A stretch of DNA of 64,000 nt, taken from NCBI RefSeq assembly GCF_000215105.1, contig NC_015588.1, forward strand, positions 1,674,001-1,738,000, given 5' to 3'. A model generated the notes under the pieces. The model had not been told where the DNA came from. It did no database searches and was given only the letters and a program-made list of their open reading frames with translations. Made by a program: the position numbers and the translations under genes. Positions 18,323-26,325 of the stretch are shown piece by piece. This DNA comes from Isoptericola variabilis 225 (GTDB lineage: Bacteria > Actinomycetota > Actinomycetes > Actinomycetales > Cellulomonadaceae). Numbering within the stretch: position 1 is the first letter of the stretch; the number at the start of each line of letters is the position of its first letter.

Positions 18323-18327
18323 GCCGC

Positions 18328-18371
18328 CGCCGGCGGGGCCCGCGGACGCCGCCGCGACGGCCCCGCCGGCG
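18328..18371. terminator. Long-loop hairpin after the FMN reductase gene
   Basis: A perfect 13-bp stem (18328-18340 with 18359-18371) has an 18-nt loop and starts 6 nt after the stop codon. It ends 4 nt before the galE -10 hexamer, so it may also affect galE initiation. Confidence 0.6.
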
Positions 18372-18388
18372 ACGCTAGGGTGGGCGCC

Positions 18389-19411
18389 ATGCGCGTGCTC
18401 GTCACCGGCGGGGCCGGGTACATCGGCTCCCACACCGTCCTGTCCCTCGTCGAGGCGGGCCACGACCCCGTCGTCGTGGACTCCTTCGTCAACGCCAAGC
18501 CCACCGTCGTGCCGCGGCTCGCCGAGCTCGCCGGCCGCGAGATCCCCGCGCACCGCGTCGACCTCACCGACGCCGCCGCCACGGCCGAGCTGTTCGCCGC
18601 CGAGCGGTTCGACGCCGTCATCCACTTCGCGGCGCTCAAGGCGGTCGGCGAGTCCGTCGCCCGGCCGCTCGAGTACTACCGCAACAACCTCGACGCCACG
18701 TTCTCCCTGCTGGCCGCGATGGCCGAGCACGACGTGCGCCGCTTCGTGTTCTCCTCCTCGGCCACCGTGTACGGGGAGAAGGCGCCGGTGCCCTACCAGG
18801 AGGACTACGAGCCGCTCGTGTCGGCCTCCCCGTACGGGCAGACCAAGGTCATGATCGAGCGCGTCCTGGCCGACGTCGCGGCCGCGCACCCGGGGTGGAA
18901 GGTCGCGCTCCTGCGCTACTTCAACCCCGTCGGGGCGCACCCCAGCGGACGCATCGGGGAGGACCCGCAGGGCATCCCCAACAACCTCATGCCGTTCCTC
19001 GCGCAGGTCGCCGTCGGCCGCCGCGAGCGGCTCACGATCTTCGGCGGCGACTACCCGACCGCGGACGGCACGTGCGAGCGCGACTACATCCACGTCGTCG
19101 ACCTCGCCGCCGGGCACGTCGCCGCGCTCGACCACCTCGACGCCATGGCGACCGACGTGCGGGCCTACAACCTCGGCACCGGCTCCGGGACGTCCGTGCT
19201 CGAGCTGCTGCACGCGTTCGAGCGCGCCGTCGGCCGCGAGCTGCCGTACGAGATCGGCCCCCGCCGGGCGGGCGACCTGCCCGCGTTCTGGGCGGACCCG
19301 ACCCGCGCGCGAGCCGAGCTCGGCTGGGAGGCCACCCGGACGATCGACGACATGTGCGCCGACACGTGGCGCTGGCAGTCCGCCAACCCGCAGGGCTTCC
19401 CCGACGCCTGA
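18389..19411 (+). CDS. galE: UDP-glucose 4-epimerase
   Basis: 340 residues, start fixed by TAGGGT at 18376-18381, 7 nt upstream. It is an extended SDR: VTGGAGYIGSHT (NAD loop, residues 5-16), the catalytic Ser in FSSSATVYG (S124), Y149 and K153 in SPYGQTKVM, then LLRYFNPVGAHPSGRIGEDP and the C-terminal PRRAGDLPAFWADPTRARAELGWE. It interconverts UDP-glucose and UDP-galactose. The gene is single, without other Leloir genes nearby, so it probably serves cell-wall glycan synthesis. Confidence 0.95.
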   Translation: MRVLVTGGAGYIGSHTVLSLVEAGHDPVVVDSFVNAKPTVVPRLAELAGREIPAHRVDLTDAAATAELFAAERFDAVIHFAALKAVGESVARPLEYYRNNLDATFSLLAAMAEHDVRRFVFSSSATVYGEKAPVPYQEDYEPLVSASPYGQTKVMIERVLADVAAAHPGWKVALLRYFNPVGAHPSGRIGEDPQGIPNNLMPFLAQVAVGRRERLTIFGGDYPTADGTCERDYIHVVDLAAGHVAALDHLDAMATDVRAYNLGTGSGTSVLELLHAFERAVGRELPYEIGPRRAGDLPAFWADPTRARAELGWEATRTIDDMCADTWRWQSANPQGFPDA

Positions 19412-19471
19412 GGCCGTCGCGGGCGCCGGCGGGGCCCTGACCTTGCGGGACGCCCCGCCGGGCGCGACGAT

Positions 19472-19795
19472 GTGACCGTGCTCGACGACGACCGACCGCA
19501 GCGACGCTGGGACCCGGGCGTCCGGTACCGGCCGTCCGTGCTGGCCGGGCTGCCGAAGCGGGACGCCGCCTCCACGGCGCCCGACCACCTGCCCGACCAC
19601 CTGCCCGACCACCTGTTCCGCGGCCCCGCGCGGCGCACCGCCGTCTTCGACCGCAGCGTGTGGCGCACCCGGGACGCGTCGCCGGCACGACGAGGTGCCG
19701 GCGACGCCCTCGCGGGCGCGCTCGAGCGCTACCGCGCCGGCGCGCTCGACACGAGCGGGCTGGTCCGGGCGGTCGGGCGGGCGCTGGCGTCCTGA
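19472..19795 (+). CDS. Small hypothetical protein upstream of RNase Z
   Basis: 107 residues from the GTG at 19472 (or 19478). It is rich in Arg, Asp and Ala, with no membrane segment. A PDHL unit occurs three times in tandem at about residues 37-48, encoded by a 12-nt DNA repeat. The C-terminal 40 residues look helical (GDALAGALERYRAGALDTSGLVRAVGRALAS). The stop is directly followed by the RNase Z GTG with no gap, so translational coupling is likely. I do not recognise a family. Confidence 0.6.
   Translation: MTVLDDDRPQRRWDPGVRYRPSVLAGLPKRDAASTAPDHLPDHLPDHLFRGPARRTAVFDRSVWRTRDASPARRGAGDALAGALERYRAGALDTSGLVRAVGRALAS
19580..19615 (+). repeat. Triple 12-nt tandem repeat
   Basis: CCCGACCACCTG occurs three times head-to-tail, encoding PDHL units inside the small ORF. 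The copies are identical, which suggests recent slippage. Confidence 0.9.
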
Positions 19796-20785
19796 GTGTC
19801 GGCGCGCGAGCTCGTCGTCCTCGGCACCGCGAGCATGGTGCCCACCCGTGAGCGCAACCACAACGGGTACGTGCTGCGCTTCGACGACACCACGATCCTG
19901 TTCGACCCCGGCGAGGGCACCCAGCGCCAGCTCACGCTCGCGGGCATCTCGGCGACCGACCTGACCCGGATCGCCATCACGCACCTGCACGGCGACCACT
20001 CGCTCGGCCTGGCCGGGGTCGCCCAGCGCATCTCGGGCGACCAGGTGCCGCACGTCGTGCCCGTGTGCTTCCCGGCGTCGGGGGAGCGGTGGGTCCGTCA
20101 CCTGCTCGACGCCAGCGCGTTCGACCACCACGAGCGCGTGGTGCTGCAGCCGCTGACCGCCGCACCGGGCGAGGCCGTGCCCGTGCCCGCCGTGCCGGGC
20201 CAGCGCGGCGGCTCGACGGCGGGCGCCCCGACGCTGACCGCCCGCCCGCTCGAGCACCGCATCGACGCGCTCGGCTACCGGCTGCAGGAGCCCGACGGCG
20301 TCACGCTCGACCCGGCGCTGCTGGCCGCGGCCGGGGTCGCGCCGGGGCCCGACGTCGGGCGGCTCCAGCGCGAGGGCGTGCTCGCCCTCGAGGACGCGCG
20401 CGTCGTGCGCCTGGAGCAGGTGAGCGTGCACCGTCCGGGCCAGTCGGTCGCGTTCGTCATGGACACCCGGATGTGCGACTCCGTCGGCGAGCTCGCCGAC
20501 GGAGTCGACCTGCTCGTCATCGAGTCGACGTTCCTGCACCGCGACGCCGACCTCGCCGAGCGGTGGGCGCACCTGACGGCCCGGCAGGCCGCGATCGTCG
20601 CGGCCGAGGCCGGCGCGCGGCACCTCGTGCTCACCCACTTCTCGCAGCGCTACCGCGTGCCCGACGAGCTGCCGCAGGCGTTCGAGCGCGAGGCGCGCGA
20701 GGTCTTCGACGGCGGGCTCACCGTGGCGCGCGACCTCGACCGCGTGCCGCTGCCGCCCCGCCGCCGCCGTCCCGCCCGTCCCTGA
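19796..20785 (+). CDS. rnz: Ribonuclease Z family hydrolase
   Basis: 329 residues, GTG immediately after the upstream stop. It is a metallo-beta-lactamase fold: [41 protein letters not shown], the zinc motif [10 protein letters not shown] (H63, H65, D67, H68), then [22 protein letters not shown] and [11 protein letters not shown]. The order and the final HFSQRY match ELAC/RNase Z, which cuts tRNA 3' trailers. An insertion of about 60 residues in the middle ([21 protein letters not shown]) is Pro/Gly-rich. The gene ends at the large palindrome at 20787. Confidence 0.9.
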   Translation: MSARELVVLGTASMVPTRERNHNGYVLRFDDTTILFDPGEGTQRQLTLAGISATDLTRIAITHLHGDHSLGLAGVAQRISGDQVPHVVPVCFPASGERWVRHLLDASAFDHHERVVLQPLTAAPGEAVPVPAVPGQRGGSTAGAPTLTARPLEHRIDALGYRLQEPDGVTLDPALLAAAGVAPGPDVGRLQREGVLALEDARVVRLEQVSVHRPGQSVAFVMDTRMCDSVGELADGVDLLVIESTFLHRDADLAERWAHLTARQAAIVAAEAGARHLVLTHFSQRYRVPDELPQAFEREAREVFDGGLTVARDLDRVPLPPRRRRPARP

Positions 20786-20786
20786 C

Positions 20787-20859
20787 GCTGTGGGCGTGAT
20801 TCCTGGCCCGGTTCGTCCGGATAATCCGGACGAACCGGGCCAGGAATCACGCCCACAGC
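20787..20859. repeat. 73-nt perfect palindrome (36-bp arms)
   Basis: Arms 20787-20822 and 20824-20859 are exact reverse complements around a single A. It lies 2 nt past the RNase Z stop and 11 nt before the convergent ald stop. A bidirectional terminator is the simplest role, but 36 perfect base pairs with a near-zero loop is far beyond a usual terminator. As RNA it would be an RNase III-type duplex, and as DNA it could extrude a cruciform. Confidence 0.9.
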
Positions 20860-20870
20860 ACCGAAGGAAA

Positions 20871-21980
20871 TCAGAGGACGTCGGAGACGGCGACCTGCTC
20901 GAGGCTGTGCGCCTCGGCCACGCCCGGGTTGGTCACGTGCCCGTCGTGCGTGTTGAGGCCGCGGGCGAGTGCGGGGTCGGCGCGCATGGCCTCGCGCCAG
21001 CCGTGGTCCGCGAGCGCCACCGCGTAGGGGAGGGTCACGTTGGTCAGCGCGTAGGTCGAGGTGTGCGGGACGGCGCCGGGCATGTTGGCCACGCAGTAGA
21101 ACACCGAGCCGTGCACGTCGAAGGTGGGCTTGGCGTGCGTGGTGGGGCGGGAGTCCTCGAAGCAGCCGCCCTGGTCGATCGCGATGTCGACGAGCACCGA
21201 GCCGGGGCGCATGCGCTCGACGAGCTCGTTGGACACGAGCACGGGCGCCTTGGCGCCGGGCACGAGCACGGCGCCGATGACGAGGTCCGCGTCGAGGACG
21301 GCCTGCTCGAGGGTGAGCCGGTTGGACGCGAGGGTCTGCACGCGCCCGCCGAGCTCGCGGTCGGCGGCCTTGAGGACGTCGGCGTTCTTGTCGAGCAGGG
21401 TGACGCGCGCGCCCATGCCGACGGCGATGCGCGCGGCGTTCATGCCGGAGACGCCCGCGCCGATGATGACGACGTGGCCCGCGGCGACGCCGGGCACGCC
21501 GCCGAGCAGGATCCCGCGCCCGCCCTCGGCGCGCAGCAGGGTCGCGGCGCCGACCTGGGGTGCCAGGCGGCCGGCGACCTCGGACATGGGGGCGAGCAGC
21601 GGCAGCGCGCCGGTCTCGGTCTGGACGGTCTCGTACGCGATCGCGGTGACGTCGCGGGCGAGGAGCTCCTCGGTGAGCGCCTTGTCGGCGGCGAGGTGGA
21701 GGTAGGTGAACAGCACCTGGCCGTCGCGGATGCGGTGGTACTCCTCGGCGACGGGCTCCTTGACCTTGAGCACCATCTCGGCGTCCCACGCCTCGTCGGC
21801 GGTGGCGACGACGGTGGCGCCGGCCTCGGCGTACTCGGCGTCCGTGATCGAGGACCCGAGCCCGGCGCCGGCCTGCACCGTGACGGTGTGCCCGTGCGCG
21901 GTGAGCTCGTGCACGCCGGCGGGCGTGATCGCGACGCGGTACTCGTGGTTCTTCACTTCCTTCGGCACACCGATGTCCAT
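20871..21980 (-). CDS. ald: Alanine dehydrogenase
   Basis: 369 residues. It begins MDIGVPKEVKNHEYRVAITPAGVHELTAHGH, with the substrate lysine region MVLKVKEPVAEEYHRI, TYLHLAADKALTEELLARD with the catalytic His, and the NAD-binding GVPGVAAGHVVIIGAGVSGMNAARIAVGMGARVTLLDKN. It converts L-alanine to pyruvate and ammonia with NAD. An Lrp/AsnC regulator is divergent upstream, as in mycobacterial ald/aldR, and direct repeats in the intergenic region are likely operator sites. Confidence 0.97.
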   Translation of the reverse strand: MDIGVPKEVKNHEYRVAITPAGVHELTAHGHTVTVQAGAGLGSSITDAEYAEAGATVVATADEAWDAEMVLKVKEPVAEEYHRIRDGQVLFTYLHLAADKALTEELLARDVTAIAYETVQTETGALPLLAPMSEVAGRLAPQVGAATLLRAEGGRGILLGGVPGVAAGHVVIIGAGVSGMNAARIAVGMGARVTLLDKNADVLKAADRELGGRVQTLASNRLTLEQAVLDADLVIGAVLVPGAKAPVLVSNELVERMRPGSVLVDIAIDQGGCFEDSRPTTHAKPTFDVHGSVFYCVANMPGAVPHTSTYALTNVTLPYAVALADHGWREAMRADPALARGLNTHDGHVTNPGVAEAHSLEQVAVSDVL

Positions 21981-22040
21981 GCGTGAGACCCCTTCCAGGT
22001 CCGTGGCCGGCTCGTGGCCGGCACGTCGACGTCGCGCGGT

Positions 22041-22070
22041 GTGTGACCGCGCTCACCTCCAGTGTGACCG
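22041..22070. promoter_or_regulatory. Direct repeats in the ald-aldR intergenic region
   Basis: GTGTGACCG occurs at 22041-22049 and 22062-22070, 21 bp apart (two helical turns). This is the kind of spacing seen for Lrp/AsnC-type binding. They lie 61-90 bp before the ald ATG on its upstream side. Confidence 0.5.
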
Positions 22071-22100
22071 GGAAGTTCGCCTGCTCGCCATGATGCGGTG

Positions 22101-22182
22101 GATCGTTCGGTAGATTGCCGTCATGACGGAGCGATCTTCGGCAGGGCGCGGTCCGACGTCGCCGCGCCCGAACGATCTTCGG
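22101..22182. promoter_or_regulatory. Candidate AldR site array spanning the aldR start
   Basis: Three related 10-mers are present: GATCGTTCGG (22101-22110), CGATCTTCGG (22132-22141) and CGATCTTCGG (22173-22182). They are spaced about 31 and 41 bp, near three and four helical turns. The first abuts the TAGATT -10 (22111-22116), and the other two lie inside the aldR coding start. Confidence 0.45.
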
Positions 22183-22680
22183 ACCCGGGTCGCGGGTCAC
22201 TCGGGGCTCGAGCGGCGGGCGCCGGCGCCGGTGCGGCTCGACGAGACCGACCACCGGCTGCTCGCGGCCCTCGCCGACGACGCGCGGCTGCCGAACAACG
22301 CCCTGGCGGCCAAGGTCGGGATCGCGCCGTCGACGTGCCTGACGCGGGTGCGTCACCTGCGCGAGAAGGGCGTGATCCGCGGCTTCCACGCCGACGTCGA
22401 CCCGGCGCTGGCGGGCCGGCCGCTGCAGGCGATCATCGCCGTGCGCATGCAGGGCCACGCCCGCTCACGGCTGACCGCGTTCCTGCACCAGCTCGCCGAG
22501 CTGCCGGGCGTGCTCAACGTGTTCCTGCTGGGCGGGGCGCACGACTTCTTCGTGCACGTCGCGGCCCCGGACTCCGACGGCCTCAACGACTTCGTCGTCG
22601 AGAACCTGTCGGTCAACCCCGACGTGGCGCTGACCGAGACGAACCTCATCTTCCGGCACGTGCGGGCGAGCTGGTACTGA
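22123..22680 (+). CDS. aldR: Lrp/AsnC family regulator, AldR-like
   Basis: 185 residues, with TAGATT (22111-22116) 6 nt before the ATG. A 35-residue polar N-terminal extension precedes the HTH (LDETDHRLLAALADDARLPNNALAAKVGIAPSTCLTRVRHLREKGVIRGFHADVD). A RAM ligand domain follows (LQAIIAVRMQGHARSRLTAFLHQLAELPGVLNVFLLGGAHDFFVHVAA). Divergence from ald makes it the alanine-responsive regulator of that gene by analogy with mycobacteria. The stop region overlaps the convergent GNAT gene by 35 nt. Confidence 0.9.
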   Translation: MTERSSAGRGPTSPRPNDLRTRVAGHSGLERRAPAPVRLDETDHRLLAALADDARLPNNALAAKVGIAPSTCLTRVRHLREKGVIRGFHADVDPALAGRPLQAIIAVRMQGHARSRLTAFLHQLAELPGVLNVFLLGGAHDFFVHVAAPDSDGLNDFVVENLSVNPDVALTETNLIFRHVRASWY

Positions 22681-23161
22681 CCGGCGCCAGCTCGAGCGTC
22701 ATGAAGACGCTGTGCGGGTCGGGCACGTAGGAGCCGAACGGTCCGCACTCGACGAAGCCGTGGCGCGCGTACAGGCGCCGGGCCGGGGCGAAGAAGTCCT
22801 GCGAGCCGGTCTCGAGGCTGACCCGGGCGTAGCCGCGCTCGCGCGCGAGGCCGAGCAGCCGGGCGAGCACCGCGGTGGCCACGCCGCGCCCCCGCGCGGT
22901 GCGGGCCGTGCGCATCGACTTCAGCTCGCCGTGGCCGGGCGCGCCCGCCGCGGACGGCGCCAGCTCGCTCAGCGCGCCGCACCCGAGCAGCAGGCCGTCC
23001 GGCGCGCGCGCCGTGAGGAACGTGACGCCCGGCGCGAGCAGCGCCGCGGCGTCGAGCGCGTGCACCGACTTCGGCGGCGACGTGGCGTGCATGTCGGCCA
23101 GGTGCTCGTCGAGCAGCGCGCGCACGTCGGCGCGCACGGGGGAGTCGGTCGCGATGATCAC
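22646..23161 (-). CDS. GNAT family N-acetyltransferase
   Basis: 171 residues from the GTG at 23161 (an upstream ATG meets a stop after three codons). The GNAT core is clear: GVTFLTARAPDGLLLGCGALSEL, then the acetyl-CoA loop RTARTARGRGVATAVLARLLGLARERGYARVSLETGSQDFFAPARRLYARHGFVECGPF. Substrate unknown. The pattern is close to the YsnE/PaiA-like acetyltransferases of general metabolism. Its 3' end runs 35 nt into aldR on the opposite strand. Confidence 0.85.
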   Translation of the reverse strand: MIIATDSPVRADVRALLDEHLADMHATSPPKSVHALDAAALLAPGVTFLTARAPDGLLLGCGALSELAPSAAGAPGHGELKSMRTARTARGRGVATAVLARLLGLARERGYARVSLETGSQDFFAPARRLYARHGFVECGPFGSYVPDPHSVFMTLELAPVSTSSPARAGR

Positions 23162-23219
23162 GGCGCCATCGTGCCACCGCCGGGCCCACCGCCGGGCCGC
23201 GCGCCTGGCCGGGCGCGTC

Positions 23220-23999
23220 TCAGGGGGCGTGCACGGCCGGGTCGTCGCGCAGCACGTCGAGCAGCAGCGCCCGCACGGCGTCGGGCCGCTCGAGCGCCGG
23301 CAGGTGCCCCGCCCAGCCGAGCACGACGTGCTCGGCGCCGGGGACCTCGGCGGCCACGTGCGCCGCGCACGCCCGCAGGTGGTCCATGTCCTGGCCGCCC
23401 GAGACGACGACGGTCGGCACCCGCAGGGCCGCCAGGTCGACGTCGAGGCGCCGGGCGCGCGGCGGGTCGTCGCCGGCGTCGGCCTCGAGCTGCACCTCGA
23501 ACGCGCGGCGCTGCATGGCCGCGAGCGCCTCGCGGGCGGGCACGTCGGCATCCGGCCCGAGCCAGGTGGCGACGTTGAGCCGCACCGCGCCCTCGACGTC
23601 CCCGGCGGACAGGAGCCGGTCCTCCTCGACGTCGAACGCGCGCAGGGCGTCGGTCGGCTCGAGCCCGCGCACCGACGGGCACAGCAGCACCAGCTCGCGC
23701 ACGCGGCCGGGGTGGGTGGCCGCGAGCTCGAGGGCGACGCGGCCGCCGAACGACGCGCCGACCACGGCGGCGTCGTCGAGGCCCAGGTGGTCGAGCAGCG
23801 CGGCGACGTCGTCGGCGTCGGCGTACTCGCCGCCGGGCAGGGGGGTGTCGCCGAAGCCGCGCAGGTCGGCGCGGACCACGCGGAACGCGTGGCGCAGCGG
23901 GGCCACGAGCGGCTCCCACATGCGACGGTCGGCGACGCCCGCGTGCAGGAGCAGGACGGCCGGGCCGGTGCCGTCGTCGTCGTCGTGGGAGAGGATCAT
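23220..23999 (-). CDS. Alpha/beta hydrolase
   Basis: 259 residues. The ATG at 23999 is preceded by a TACCCT -10 (24011-24006), 6 nt away. The hydrolase fold is clear: GPAVLLLHAGVADRRMWEPLVAPL, the nucleophile elbow GASFGG with Ser at about residue 94, the acid loop VPTVVVSGGQDMDHL and the His in GWAGHLPALERPD. The unit is like the 3-oxoadipate enol-lactonase/BioH-type hydrolases. The substrate is unknown. It is divergent from an RsbQ-like gene. Confidence 0.83.
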   Translation of the reverse strand: MILSHDDDDGTGPAVLLLHAGVADRRMWEPLVAPLRHAFRVVRADLRGFGDTPLPGGEYADADDVAALLDHLGLDDAAVVGASFGGRVALELAATHPGRVRELVLLCPSVRGLEPTDALRAFDVEEDRLLSAGDVEGAVRLNVATWLGPDADVPAREALAAMQRRAFEVQLEADAGDDPPRARRLDVDLAALRVPTVVVSGGQDMDHLRACAAHVAAEVPGAEHVVLGWAGHLPALERPDAVRALLLDVLRDDPAVHAP

Positions 24000-24005
24000 C
24001 CGGTC

Positions 24006-24056
24006 AGGGTAGGTCAGGAGCCGTGCCGGGTCGACCGCCGCGGCACGCCATAGGGT
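24006..24056. promoter_or_regulatory. Divergent leaderless promoters for the two hydrolase genes
   Basis: A minus-strand TACCCT (24006-24011) lies 6 nt before the ATG at 23999. A plus-strand TAGGGT (24051-24056) lies 6 nt before the ATG at 24063. Forty bases separate the hexamers. Confidence 0.6.
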
Positions 24057-24062
24057 GGGGCG

Positions 24063-24866
24063 ATGACGGCACGCCGGCGCGAGCGCCACCACGTCCGGGT
24101 CACGGGGGCGCAGGACGGCCCCGCGATGGTCTTCGCGCACGGTTTCGGCTGCGACCAGTCGATGTGGCGCCTGGTCGCCCCCCGCTTCGAGGACACCCAC
24201 CGGGTGGTGCTGTTCGACCATGCGGGCGCGGGCGACGCCGACCCCGCGCTGTACGACGTCGAGCGGCACGCCACGCTCGACGGGTACGCCGAGGACGTCG
24301 TGGCGCTGCTCGACGAGCTCGACCTGGGTCCCGTGGTGCTCGTGGGGCACTCGGTGAGCGCGACGATCGCGCTGCTCGCGGCGGCGCGCCGGCCCGACCT
24401 GTTCGACCGCCTCGTGCTCGTGGGCCCGAGCCCGCGGTACGTCGACGACGACGGGTACCGCGGCGGGTTCACCGCCGAGGAGATCACCGAGCTGCTCGAG
24501 ACCATGGACGGCAACTTCCTCGGCTGGTCGCAGTCGGTCGCGCCGCTCATCATGGGCAACGCGGACCGGCCCGAGCTCGGCCAGGAGCTGGCGGCGTCGT
24601 TCTGCCGCACCGACCCCGACGTCGCGCGCCGGTTCGCCCGCACGACGTTCCTGTCGGACAACCGGGCCGACCTTGCCGCGGTGCGCACCCCGAGCCTGGT
24701 GGTCCAGTGCCGCGAGGACGTCATCGCGCCGGTCGAGGTGGGCCGGTACGTGCACGAGCGCCTGGCCGGCTCGCGGTTCGCGCTCATCGACGCGGTGGGG
24801 CACTGCCCCAACCTCAGCGCCCCGGACGCGCTGACCGCCGCGATGCGGGAGTACCTGGCGGCATGA
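24063..24866 (+). CDS. rsbQ: RsbQ-like alpha/beta hydrolase
   Basis: 267 residues that follow Bacillus RsbQ closely along the whole chain: FAHGFGCDQSMWR, LFDHAGAGDAD, VGHSVSATIALLAA, LVLVGPSPRYVDDDGYRGGF, LLETMDGNFLGW, FCRTDPDVARRFA, LVVQCREDVIAPVEVGRYVH and AVGHCPNLSAPD. The triad is S97, D219, H247. In Bacillus, RsbQ is needed by the phosphatase RsbP to activate the general stress sigma factor and is thought to make or carry a small hydrophobic ligand; the plant KAI2/D14 receptors share this fold. The next gene is an RsbP-like phosphatase joined by ATGA. No RsbV/RsbW gene is in the window. Confidence 0.9.
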   Translation: MTARRRERHHVRVTGAQDGPAMVFAHGFGCDQSMWRLVAPRFEDTHRVVLFDHAGAGDADPALYDVERHATLDGYAEDVVALLDELDLGPVVLVGHSVSATIALLAAARRPDLFDRLVLVGPSPRYVDDDGYRGGFTAEEITELLETMDGNFLGWSQSVAPLIMGNADRPELGQELAASFCRTDPDVARRFARTTFLSDNRADLAAVRTPSLVVQCREDVIAPVEVGRYVHERLAGSRFALIDAVGHCPNLSAPDALTAAMREYLAA

Positions 24867-26317
24867 GCGACGCCGGGCGCGCGAGCTCCTGGGGCGCCGC
24901 CCCGGCGGGCCTGGCGCGCCTGGACGCCGACGGCCGGGTCCTCGACGTCAACGCGACGCTCCTGGCGTGGGCCGGGGCGGGCGACGTCGTCGGCCGTCCG
25001 CTGAGCGACCTGCTCACGGTGGGCGGGCGGATCTACTTCGAGACGCACGTGCGGCCCCTGCTCGCGCTGCAGGGCCGCGTGGAGGAGGTCGCGCTCGAGC
25101 TGCGCGCGCCGCAGGGCCGCCTGCCCGTGCTGCTCTCCGCCGCGACGCGCGACGACGGGTTCGACGTCGCGCTGGTCACGGCCCGCGAGCGCGTGCGCTT
25201 CGAGCGCGCGACGCTCGAGGCGCGCGCGGAGGCCGAGCGCGTCGCGCAGCGGCTGCGCTGGGTGCAGGACGCGACGGCGGCGCTCGCCCGGGCCGCGGGG
25301 CTCGAGGCCGTGCGGGCGGCGCTGCTCGGGACCGTCGAGGCGCACCCGGCCGTCGCCGCGGCCGCGCTGGTGCCACCCGGTGCCGCGGACGTCCCGGCCG
25401 ACGGGCGCCTGGCGGTGCCGGTCGCGGGCGAGGCGCAGGACCACGGCACCCTCGTCGTGACGCTGCACGGGCGGCCCGGCGACGAGCCCGTCGACCGGGA
25501 CGCCCTCGAGACGGTCGCCCGGCAGGGCGCCGTCGCGCTCGACCGGGCGCTGCTGCACGAGCAGAGCGTCTCGGTCGCGCACGAGCTGCAGCACGCGATG
25601 CTCACCCAGGACCTGCCGGTGCGCGACGACGTCACGGTCGTCGCGCAGTACCGCCCGGCCGTGAGCGGGCTCGAGGTGGGCGGCGACTGGTACGACGCGT
25701 TCGCGCTCGACGACGCCACGGTCGCGGTCGCGGTGGGCGACGTCGTCGGGCACGGCCTGCACGCGGCGACCGCGATGGGCCAGCTGCGCACCGCGACGCG
25801 GGCGCTGGCCCGCCCCGGGCTGGGCCCGGCGGGCCTGCTGCGGCTCGTCGACGAGTTCGTGACCCGCCGCGACGTCGGGTTCGCCGCGACCCTCGCGTAC
25901 GCGGAGCTGGACGCCGCCACGGGGACGCTCGCGTACGCGTGCGCGGGCCACCTGCCGCCGCTGCGGGTCCGCGCGGACGGCACGGGCGAGTACCTGTGGG
26001 ACGGCCGGTCGGCGCCGCTCGGGGTGCCGTCGCCGCGTGGCCCGCGCACGGCGGGCACCGTGCGCCTGCGCCCGGGCGAGCAGGTCCTGCTCTACACCGA
26101 CGGGGTCGTCGAGCGGCGGGACCGGTCGCTGCCCGACGGCCTGGACCGGCTGGCGCACCTCGCCGGCCGGGTGCCGGCCGCGGAGCTCGTCGCAGGGCTG
26201 GTCGACGCCGAGGCGGACCGGCGCGACGACGCGTGCGTGCTCGGCCTCACGTGGCACCCGCGGCCCGCTCCCACCCCGGGGCCGACCCCGGTGCGCGCGC
26301 CGGCGAACCGGGGTTGA
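24863..26317 (+). CDS. rsbP: RsbP-like PAS-PP2C serine phosphatase
   Basis: 484 residues. A PAS domain lies at about residues 10-115 (GLARLDADGRVLDVNATLLAWAGAGDVVGRPLSDLLTVGG). A helical linker follows (FERATLEARAEAERVAQRLRWVQDATAALARA), then a GAF-like stretch to about residue 225. The SpoIIE/PPM phosphatase domain has VGGDWYDAF, VGDVVGHGLHAATAMGQLRTATRAL, YACAGHLPPLRV, LLYTDGVVERRDRSL and DDACVLGLTW, with all metal Asp positions present. RsbP removes phosphate from the anti-anti-sigma factor RsbV. RsbQ is encoded 4 nt ahead. Confidence 0.9.
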   Translation: MSDAGRASSWGAAPAGLARLDADGRVLDVNATLLAWAGAGDVVGRPLSDLLTVGGRIYFETHVRPLLALQGRVEEVALELRAPQGRLPVLLSAATRDDGFDVALVTARERVRFERATLEARAEAERVAQRLRWVQDATAALARAAGLEAVRAALLGTVEAHPAVAAAALVPPGAADVPADGRLAVPVAGEAQDHGTLVVTLHGRPGDEPVDRDALETVARQGAVALDRALLHEQSVSVAHELQHAMLTQDLPVRDDVTVVAQYRPAVSGLEVGGDWYDAFALDDATVAVAVGDVVGHGLHAATAMGQLRTATRALARPGLGPAGLLRLVDEFVTRRDVGFAATLAYAELDAATGTLAYACAGHLPPLRVRADGTGEYLWDGRSAPLGVPSPRGPRTAGTVRLRPGEQVLLYTDGVVERRDRSLPDGLDRLAHLAGRVPAAELVAGLVDAEADRRDDACVLGLTWHPRPAPTPGPTPVRAPANRG

Positions 26318-26325
26318 ATGGCGCC

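Noticed and set aside
19580..19615. CRISPR array
   Set aside because: Three 12-nt units without spacers inside a reading frame. This is a coding tandem repeat.
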